DNA of 64,000 nucleotides. Origin: DATMER01 sp031390755. GTDB lineage: Bacteria; Acidobacteriota; Thermoanaerobaculia; Multivoradales; UBA5704. Where the stretch lies: the NCBI GenBank assembly GCA_031390755.1, contig JANMTS010000109.1, positions 1-64,000 on the forward strand, written 5' to 3'. Below the pieces are notes generated by a model. It worked only from the letters and a program-made list of their open reading frames with translations. It ran no database searches and was not told where the DNA came from. Shown here piece by piece: positions 41,224 through 48,039 of the stretch (its first letter is position 1; the number at the start of each line of letters is the position of its first letter). Made by a program: the position numbers and the translations under genes.

Positions 41224-41958
41224 ATGACGTCTTCGGCCGGCGCTGCCGGCGTGCTGATCGGTCTCGTGGACGACGAGGAGAGCCTTCGGGAGACGGTGGG
41301 CTTCGCCCTGCGCCGCGAGGGCTACCGGGTCGAGCCCTTTCCGGACGGGCTGGCGGCCTGGCGGAGCTTCGAGCAGGGGCTGCCGGACCTGGTCGTCCTC
41401 GACATCCTGATGCCCCAGATGGACGGGCTGGAGCTCTGCCGCCGGCTGAGAGCCCTGTCCGAACGCCTGCCCATCCTCTTCCTGACCTCGAAGGACGACG
41501 AGTTCGACCGGGTGCTCGGGCTGGAGCTGGGGGCGGACGACTATCTCTGCAAGCCGTTCTCGATGCGCGAGCTGCTGGCCCGGGTCAAGGTGCTGCTGCG
41601 GCGGGCGGCCGTGCGCGACGAGCCGGCCGGCGGACCCACTGGGGGGACCGAGGAGCGGATCGTCGAGGTCGGCCGCCTCCGGCTCGATCTCCGCCGCTAT
41701 CAGGCCCACTGGTCGAACGCTGCCCTGCCGCTGACCGTCACCGAGTTCACCCTTCTCCACGCCCTGGCCCGCCACCCGGGACATGTGAAGAGCCGCGCCC
41801 AGCTTCTGCAGGAGGGCTACCCTCACGACGCCTACGCGAGCGACCGCACCATCGACAGCCATATCAAGAGGCTGCGGCGGAAGCTGACCGAGGCCGACCC
41901 GGCCTTCGACGCGGTCGAGACGGTGTACGGGCTCGGCTACCGCTGGCGCCCCGACTGA
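41224..41958 (+). CDS. OmpR-family response regulator, CreB-like
   Basis: The receiver domain (residues 8-125) has the acidic pair in VDDEESLRE, phospho-acceptor Asp60 in VLDILMPQMDG, Thr in FLTSKDDE and Lys in LCKPFSMREL. The C-terminal winged helix (about 145-244) shows LPLTVTEFTLLHALARHPG, SRAQLL, RTIDSHIKRLRRKL and VYGLGYRW. It lies 19 bp upstream of its kinase and divergent from creD, the CreB arrangement. Confidence 0.92.
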   Translation: MTSSAGAAGVLIGLVDDEESLRETVGFALRREGYRVEPFPDGLAAWRSFEQGLPDLVVLDILMPQMDGLELCRRLRALSERLPILFLTSKDDEFDRVLGLELGADDYLCKPFSMRELLARVKVLLRRAAVRDEPAGGPTGGTEERIVEVGRLRLDLRRYQAHWSNAALPLTVTEFTLLHALARHPGHVKSRAQLLQEGYPHDAYASDRTIDSHIKRLRRKLTEADPAFDAVETVYGLGYRWRPD

Positions 41959-41977
41959 GCTTGACCAGGTAGATACC

Positions 41978-43663
41978 ATGCGCTTCCTCACCGGCATCCC
42001 CCTGAGGCTGCTCCTGTTCAACGTGCTGCTGGTGTTCCTGCCGGCGGCCGGGTTCCTCTATCTGGATGTCTATGAGAGGGAGCTGCTGAAAGCCCAGGAG
42101 CGGGCGATGGTGCAGCAGGGCCGGCACCTGGCCGCGGCGCTGTCGAGCCTGGGAGACCTCGACCGCGGTCTCGACCAGGCCCGGGCCGACGGGCTGCTGC
42201 GCCGGCTCGACCGCCGGACGGACGCCCGGCTGCGCATCCTCGGCCCGGGCGGCGCGCTGCTCGCCGACTCGGCCTCCTACGGACCGCAACGGAGCGCGGG
42301 CGGCGGCGAGAGGGAGCTCCCGGAGCGCTACCGATCCGAAAGCCTCGAACCGTCCCCGTCCGGAGCGCGGCTCAAGCCGTCCTACCGGATCGGCGTCTGG
42401 ATCTACAACGTCCCCCGGCGCGTGGCCCGGTTCCTGGGCGCTCCGCGGCCCGACCCGCCGGAGACCTTCTACGATCATCCGGGCGAGCCGCTGCTCGGCT
42501 CGGAGGTCCAGGCCGCGCTCGCCGGCCGCTACGGTGCTGTCACCCGGCGGACTCCCGGGCAGCGGTCGCTCACCCTCTATTCAGCCATCCCGGTGCGCGC
42601 TGGTTCGGATCGAGACGGCAACAGGGTCGTTGGCGCGGTCCTGGTCTCCCAGTCCACCTACCGCCTGCTTGCCGCTATCTACGAGGTGCGCCTGGGCATC
42701 TTCCGCGTCTTCCTCGGCTCGGTGGCGGCGGCCGTGGTCCTGACGCTGATCGTGTCCACGACCATCGCCCGTCCCCTGCGGCGGCTCCGCGACGAGGCCA
42801 ACGCCCTGCTCGACCGCCGCGGCCGGCTGCGCGGGCGCTTCGGCGGCTCGAAGCGCCGCGACGAGATCGGCGACCTCGCCCGAGCCCTGGAGGAATTGAC
42901 CCGGCGCCTGGAGGCCCACCTTGCGTTCACCGAGTCGTTCGCTTCGGACGTCTCGCACGAGCTCAAGAATCCGCTGGCCGCGATCCGCACCGCCACCGAG
43001 CTTCTCGCCGAGGTCGAGGAGCCCGCGGACCGCCAGCGGTTCCTCGGCCTGGTCCAGAAGGAGGTGGCGCGCATGGAGGGTCTGCTCTCCGGCGTGCGCG
43101 AGATCACCGAGATCGACGCCCGGCTCGAAGAGGAAGGGACCGGGCCGACCGCCCTCGACGCGCTGCTCCGGGAGGTGGTCGCAGCGCGATGTCTGCGCGC
43201 CGAGCATCGGGATTTCGTCGCCGCGCAATGTCTGCGCGCCGACAGGAGCGTCGAAACGCTGGTACGAGCGGGCTCGGAGCGCATCCTGGTGCGCGCCTCG
43301 CCCGAGCGGCTGACCCAGGTTCTCGAGAATCTGCTCGACAACGCGGCGAGCTTCTCGCCTCCCGGCGGGACGGTGGAGGTCCGCCTGGTGCGAATCGATG
43401 GCAGCGCCGTCCTGACCGTGGACGACCGCGGCCCGGGAATCCCCGAGGCGCACCTTGAGCGCATCTTCGACAGGTTCTTTTCCTGGCGCCCCGCCCACGG
43501 CCGGAGCGACCGGAATGATCGGAGCGAGCGAAGCGAAGTCCGGCACACCGGTCTGGGGCTCGCCATCGCGAAGGCGATCGTGGAGGGTTACGGGGGTTCC
43601 ATCGCCGCCCGCAACCGTCCCGGCGGCGGGGCCTGCTTCGAGGTTCATTTCCCGGCGGCCTGA
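41978..43663 (+). CDS. Sensor histidine kinase, CreC-like
   Basis: The 561-residue membrane kinase has two membrane helices (about 7-27 and 235-258) flanking a periplasmic sensor region. HAMP follows (TIARPLRRLRDEANAL), then HisKA with His327 in DVSHELKNPLAAIR and HATPase (NLLDNAASFSPPGG, DRGPGIPEAHLERIFDRFF, HTGLGLAIAK). Two oddities: a linker insertion with a 39-bp-offset direct repeat (RCLRAE / QCLRAD, about residues 406-422), and a charged low-complexity insert (RSDRNDRSERSE) just before the G2 box. Probably acts on the adjoining regulator. Confidence 0.92.
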   Translation: MRFLTGIPLRLLLFNVLLVFLPAAGFLYLDVYERELLKAQERAMVQQGRHLAAALSSLGDLDRGLDQARADGLLRRLDRRTDARLRILGPGGALLADSASYGPQRSAGGGERELPERYRSESLEPSPSGARLKPSYRIGVWIYNVPRRVARFLGAPRPDPPETFYDHPGEPLLGSEVQAALAGRYGAVTRRTPGQRSLTLYSAIPVRAGSDRDGNRVVGAVLVSQSTYRLLAAIYEVRLGIFRVFLGSVAAAVVLTLIVSTTIARPLRRLRDEANALLDRRGRLRGRFGGSKRRDEIGDLARALEELTRRLEAHLAFTESFASDVSHELKNPLAAIRTATELLAEVEEPADRQRFLGLVQKEVARMEGLLSGVREITEIDARLEEEGTGPTALDALLREVVAARCLRAEHRDFVAAQCLRADRSVETLVRAGSERILVRASPERLTQVLENLLDNAASFSPPGGTVEVRLVRIDGSAVLTVDDRGPGIPEAHLERIFDRFFSWRPAHGRSDRNDRSERSEVRHTGLGLAIAKAIVEGYGGSIAARNRPGGGACFEVHFPAA

Positions 43664-43745
43664 CGCCTCGTGTAGTCTTTGCGGGAGACGGAGAGGTTTT
43701 GCGTATCCTGGGACGGCGTTCAAGCCGCCCGATCAAGGAGGGCCG

Positions 43746-44138
43746 ATGGCAGGGGTTCCCGGAGCGAGCAAGAGGATCGAGGAGCGAGTTCTGGCGTGGC
43801 CGGGCGTGGAAGCCCACCCGCATCGCTTCGGCGGCATCGAATACTGGCTGGGCAACCGGGAGGTTGGGCACATCCACGGCGATCACATGCTCGACATCGC
43901 CTTTCCGAAGCGGGTGCGCGAAGAGCTGGTCCAGGCCGGCCTCGCCCGGCCGCATCACCTGCTGCCGCAGAGCGGCTGGGTCAGCTTCTACATGCGCGTG
44001 GAAGAGGACGTGGAGCAGGCCGTGACCCTCCTCGCCCGGTCGTACGAGCTGGCGCGCGAGCAGCAGGCCCGCAAGAGCGGAGAGGCTCTCGCGGCTGCGA
44101 CGGCCGCAACGGCCGCGCAGCCGGGCCCGGAGAGTTGA
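43746..44138 (+). CDS. DUF5519 (luciferase-domain-like) protein
   Basis: The 130-residue protein matches the DUF5519 plan: VEAHPHRFGGIEYWLGNREVGHIHGDHMLDIAFPK, ARPHHLLPQSGWVSFYMR and EQAVTLLARSYELA. Family members are sometimes annotated as luciferase-like, but the biochemical role is unknown. The Ala/Thr-rich tail (AAATAATAAQPG) comes from a degenerate 9-bp repeat. Its stop overlaps the TTG of the MFS gene by 4 bp, so the two are co-translated. Confidence 0.75.
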   Translation: MAGVPGASKRIEERVLAWPGVEAHPHRFGGIEYWLGNREVGHIHGDHMLDIAFPKRVREELVQAGLARPHHLLPQSGWVSFYMRVEEDVEQAVTLLARSYELAREQQARKSGEALAAATAATAAQPGPES

Positions 44139-45778
44139 ACAACCCCGAGGCGGCCGCGCCGCCTCGACGCTCCACCTGGAGCCCGCTGCGCCACGCCACC
44201 TTCCGGGCCCTGTGGATCGCCACGCTGGCCTCGAACGTCGGCACCTGGTTCCAGAGCGTCGGCGCCGCCTGGCTGATGACCTCGCTCACGACCTCCGCGG
44301 TGATGGTGGCGCTGGTCCAGGCCGCCACCAGCCTCCCGATGTTCCTGCTCTCCCTCCCCGCCGGCGCCCTGGCCGACGTCGTGGACCGCCGCCGCATCCT
44401 CCTCGTCACCCAGAGCTGGATGACGCTCGCCGCCGCCGGCCTGAGCATCCTGACCTTCGCCGGCCGGACCGGCCCGTGGACCCTGCTCCTCTTCACCACC
44501 CTGCTGGGGCTCGGCGCGGCCCTCAACCAGCCGGCGTGGCAGTCGATCATCCCGGAGCTCGTGCCGCGCGAGGATCTCCCCGCGGCCATCTCGCTCGGGA
44601 GCGTCGGCTTCAACATCGCCCGCGCCGCCGGTCCCGCGCTCGGAGGCCTGATCGTGGCGGCGGCCGGCGCCGAGCTCAACTTCCTGCTCAACGCGCTCTC
44701 GTTCCTGGGGGTGCTGGTGGTGCTCTTCCGCTGGGAACGGCCGCCGGGTACTTCGGTCCTGCCGGCCGAGCGGTTCTTCGGCGCCATGCGCACCGGACTG
44801 CGCTACGTCCGCCACTCGCCGGAGCTGCTGGCGGTGATCACGCGCGGCGCGGTGTTCGTCACCGGCGCCAGCTCGCTCTGGGCCTTGCTGCCGGTGGTGG
44901 CGCGCGATCTCGGACGCGGCGCCGCCGGCTACGGACTGCTGCTCGGAGCCCTGGGCGTCGGTGCGGTGGCGGGTGCGTTCGTCCTTCCCCGCCTCAATCG
45001 CAAAAATTCGCGCAAGGACTCGACGGACGTGGTCGTCGCCATCACCACGCTGGTCTTCGCGGGCGGCGTGCTCGTGCTGGGTCTCAAGATCCACTTCTGG
45101 CTGATCTTCACCGCCCTGCTCGCGGCAGGCGGAGCCTGGCTGGCGCTCCTCTCCAGCCTGAACGTGGCGGTCCAGACGCTCGTGCCCTCCTGGGTCCGCG
45201 GCCGGGCGCTGTCGGTCTACATGCTCTGCATCTTCGGCGGCCTCGCCGGGGGAAGCGCTCTCTGGGGGGCAGTGGCCGAGCGCACCGGCGTGCCGCGCGC
45301 CCTGGCCCTCTCCGCGGCCAGCCTCGTCGCCGGCCTGCTCCTCACCTTCCGCATTCCTCTGCGCTCGGGCGAAGGTCTCAACCTGGCGCCTTCCCGCCAG
45401 TGGCCCGCCCCGCGGACCGACTACGACGAGATGGAGCCGCACGGCGGCCCCGTCCTGGTGATGCTCCGCTACCGGATCGATCCGCAGCAGGCCGCGGACT
45501 TCTCCACCGCCATGCGCGATCTCCGGCGGGTCCGGCTGCGCGGCGGCGCCATGCAATGGGGGCTGTTCACGGACGCTGCCGACTCCGGTCAATACACGGA
45601 GATGTTCCTGGTCGAGTCCTGGATGGAGCACCTGCGCCAGCACGAGCGGATCACCGTGGCCGACGAGGAGATCCGTCTGCACGCCGGCTCGTTCCACCTG
45701 GGACCGGAGCCGCCGTCGGTCGAGCACCTGATGGCGGTGGACCGGTCCCGGGGGCCGTCTTCCAGACCGGCCGCCTGA
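44135..45778 (+). CDS. MFS exporter (EntS-like) fused to a C-terminal ABM-like domain
   Basis: Residues 18-415 form a 12-helix major-facilitator transporter of the enterobactin-exporter type (WLMTSLTTSAVMVALVQAATSLPMFLL, AGALADVVDRRRILL, NQPAWQSIIPELVPREDLPAA, ARAAGPALGGL). After a linker, about residues 435-525 resemble a dimeric alpha/beta-barrel monooxygenase fold (VLVMLRYRIDPQQAADF, YTEMFLVESWMEHLRQHERI). The fusion recurs in this transporter family, but its role is unclear. The start is TTG 44135 in a TTGA overlap with the upstream gene. Confidence 0.88.
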   Translation: MNNPEAAAPPRRSTWSPLRHATFRALWIATLASNVGTWFQSVGAAWLMTSLTTSAVMVALVQAATSLPMFLLSLPAGALADVVDRRRILLVTQSWMTLAAAGLSILTFAGRTGPWTLLLFTTLLGLGAALNQPAWQSIIPELVPREDLPAAISLGSVGFNIARAAGPALGGLIVAAAGAELNFLLNALSFLGVLVVLFRWERPPGTSVLPAERFFGAMRTGLRYVRHSPELLAVITRGAVFVTGASSLWALLPVVARDLGRGAAGYGLLLGALGVGAVAGAFVLPRLNRKNSRKDSTDVVVAITTLVFAGGVLVLGLKIHFWLIFTALLAAGGAWLALLSSLNVAVQTLVPSWVRGRALSVYMLCIFGGLAGGSALWGAVAERTGVPRALALSAASLVAGLLLTFRIPLRSGEGLNLAPSRQWPAPRTDYDEMEPHGGPVLVMLRYRIDPQQAADFSTAMRDLRRVRLRGGAMQWGLFTDAADSGQYTEMFLVESWMEHLRQHERITVADEEIRLHAGSFHLGPEPPSVEHLMAVDRSRGPSSRPAA

Positions 45779-45818
45779 ACCGTCGATCCGGCCTTCTATC
45801 TGGACAGCCGGGCGGCGG

Positions 45819-45908
45819 TCAGTCCCGCCGCAGCGCCACGAGCGGGTCCATCTGGCTCGCGCGGTGCGCCGGGATGGCGCTCGCGATCAGCGCCACGGCC
45901 GCGAGCAT
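45819..45908 (-). pseudogene. C-terminal stub of an FtsX/ADOP-type ABC permease
   Basis: Thirty codons read LAAVALIASAIPAHRAS then QMDPLVALRRD and stop, which is the last helix and C-terminal signature of MacB/ADOP permeases. The preceding sequence does not continue the frame, and an extended promoter of the next gene follows. It is a remnant of a deleted permease, left between the MFS and phosphodiesterase genes. Confidence 0.7.
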
Positions 45909-45952
45909 TGGCCATCCTTACGCCCTGGGGGCGGAACATGTTTCGTGGCGAG

Positions 45953-45961
45953 TGGTATAAA
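45953..45961 (+). promoter_or_regulatory. Extended -10 promoter element upstream of phosphodiesterase gene
   Basis: TGGTATAAA is an extended -10 (TGn-TATAAA). It ends 10 bp before the ATG at 45972 with no ribosome-binding sequence between, which suggests a leaderless or near-leaderless mRNA. A -35 is not clear. Confidence 0.45.
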
Positions 45962-45971
45962 AGCGTCCGCG

Positions 45972-47945
45972 ATGAAGCGCCTTCCGCTGCGTGTCCTGGT
46001 ACCGGCGCTGGTCCCGGCGCTGGTCCTGGCGTTCGGGGGCTGCCGCCCGTCTCCCCCGAAGCCGGAGCGCGCGCCCGTCCTGTTCCTCGGCCTCGACGGC
46101 GCCGACTGGCAGCTCCTCGATCCCTACCTGAAGAACGGGACGATGCCCAACCTCGCCGCGCTGGCCGCGGAGGGCCGCTCGGGCGTCCTGGCCACGCTTC
46201 AGCCGCCGCTCTCCCCGCTCGTCTGGACCACGATGATGACGGGGGTGAGCCCGCTGGAGCACGGCGTGCTCGACTTCACCCGGCTGAACCCGCGGACCGG
46301 CGTCGAGGAGCCGATCACCCGTGAGGAGCGGCGGGTTCCCGCCATCTGGAACCTCGCCGACCTCGAAGGCCGCAGCTCGGCCGTGTTCGGGATGTGGGCG
46401 ACCTGGCCCGCCGAGCCGGTGCGCGGGCTGATGGTCGCCGACCGCTTCTTCTCCTTCACCTCCCGGGACCGGAGGCCGCCGCCGGGGATCGTCCATCCCG
46501 CGGACCGGGAGCCCTGGGCCCGGGAGACCCTCGAGCGCGTCGAGCGGGAGACCGGGTACGAATCGCTCCGCGAGTACCTCCCCTGGCTGGAGCCGGCGGA
46601 GTATGAAGAGGCCGCGGTCGGCGACGGCTACGGCCAGCCGGTGAGCGCGCTGCGCCGCATCCTGGTCGAAACCCGCGCCTACGATGCGCTGGCCAGCTCC
46701 TGGTTGACGACGGAGACGCCGGACCTGACCGTCCTCTATCTCCAGGGGACCGACACTCTGGGCCACGTGTTCGCGCCCTACGCGCCGCCACGCCAGGAGG
46801 GCGTTTCGGCCGAGAGCTTCGAGAGATACCGGCGCGTTCCGGAGATCTACTTCGCCGAGGTGGACCGCCTGATCGGCCGGTACCGCGATTGGGCCGCGAA
46901 GCGCGGCGCGGTCGTCCTGATCGCCTCGGACCATGGCTTTCTCTGGGGAGACGGGCGGCCCCGGAATATCGGGAATGGGACTGGAACCGGGAACGCGGCC
47001 ACGGCCGGCCTCTGGCACCGCGACGAGGGGATCTATCTCCTCTGGGGACCCGAAATCGCCCCGGGCGGGGAACGCGGACGCGGCCGGGTGGACCAGGTCG
47101 CCTCCACGCTCCTGGCGCTCCTCGGCCTCCCGCCCGGGAAGGGGCTGGCCGGACCTCCCCTGCCCGGCTCGCCGGCCGGCTCCGGGGACCCGGTCGACTA
47201 TCGGGCCCGCTGGAAGCCCGCCCCGATTCCGGAGACGGCCGAGACAGCCGAGCCGGCCGGCGGCTCGCAATCGGAAGAGATCGCCAAGCTGCGCGCGCTC
47301 GGCTACCTCGGATCCTCCGAACCGAACCGCGCGGTTTCTCCAGGAGACAAGCGTCCCGGCGGCACGCGCACCGCAGCCTCCTACAACAACGAAGGTCTCC
47401 TGCTCCGCCAGGCGGGCCGCGAGACCGAGGCCGGCCGCGCCTTCGAGCGCGCCCTGACCCTGGCTCCGGAATCGGCGTCCGCGCTCTGGAACTTGAGCGA
47501 GCTGCTGGAGAGCCGGAACCGTGACCGGTCCGACGACCTCCTGATCCGGGCCGTGGAAGCAGGTCTGCCCGGCGGTGCCGAGCGTGTCCTGGGCCGGGTC
47601 CGTCAGGCCGAGCCGGAACGCCGGCTCTCACAGGCTGATCCCGATCGTCGGCTTCGCCTCCTTGACCGGGCGCTCGCCGTCCTGACCAGTGATCCCAGGC
47701 TCTGGCTCGCCCGCGGCCAGCTCCGCTTCGAGCGCCAGGAATGCCGCGAAGCGCGCGCCGACTTCGAGACCGCCGCGCGCCTCGCGCCGACGGAGCCCCT
47801 GGCCCACAACGGGATCGGCCTCTCCAGCCTCTGCCTCGAAGACCCGGCCGGAGCCGCCCGCGCCTTCCGGCAATCGCTGGAGATCGATCCCGCCCAGCCG
47901 GAGATCCGCGGCGTGCTCGCGCAACTCGCACCACTCGGAGGCTGA
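45972..47945 (+). CDS. Type I phosphodiesterase/nucleotide pyrophosphatase lipoprotein with TPR tail
   Basis: A lipoprotein signal (VPALVLAFGGC) is followed by an alkaline-phosphatase-fold domain (about 38-420). The domain has metal-binding Asp in FLGLDGADWQLL, the nucleophile Thr region PLVWTTMMTGV, LYLQGTDTLGHVF and IASDHGFLWGDG. A Gly/Thr-rich low-complexity insert lies near 335-347 (GNGTGTGNAATAG). The C-terminal 200 residues hold TPR-like repeats (SYNNEGLLLRQAGRETEAGRAFERAL, NGIGLSSLCLEDPAGAARAFRQSL). It is probably a periplasm-facing hydrolase acting on lipid- or sugar-linked phosphodiesters; the substrate is unknown. Confidence 0.85.
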   Translation: MKRLPLRVLVPALVPALVLAFGGCRPSPPKPERAPVLFLGLDGADWQLLDPYLKNGTMPNLAALAAEGRSGVLATLQPPLSPLVWTTMMTGVSPLEHGVLDFTRLNPRTGVEEPITREERRVPAIWNLADLEGRSSAVFGMWATWPAEPVRGLMVADRFFSFTSRDRRPPPGIVHPADREPWARETLERVERETGYESLREYLPWLEPAEYEEAAVGDGYGQPVSALRRILVETRAYDALASSWLTTETPDLTVLYLQGTDTLGHVFAPYAPPRQEGVSAESFERYRRVPEIYFAEVDRLIGRYRDWAAKRGAVVLIASDHGFLWGDGRPRNIGNGTGTGNAATAGLWHRDEGIYLLWGPEIAPGGERGRGRVDQVASTLLALLGLPPGKGLAGPPLPGSPAGSGDPVDYRARWKPAPIPETAETAEPAGGSQSEEIAKLRALGYLGSSEPNRAVSPGDKRPGGTRTAASYNNEGLLLRQAGRETEAGRAFERALTLAPESASALWNLSELLESRNRDRSDDLLIRAVEAGLPGGAERVLGRVRQAEPERRLSQADPDRRLRLLDRALAVLTSDPRLWLARGQLRFERQECREARADFETAARLAPTEPLAHNGIGLSSLCLEDPAGAARAFRQSLEIDPAQPEIRGVLAQLAPLGG

Positions 47946-48039
47946 GAGGCTCTCCCCCGCCTCCTCCCGGCGTGATAGGTTTCGCCCTGCCGCACATTTG
48001 CAACATGACTCGGCGGAGACCCGCCGACAGGAGCCTCTG

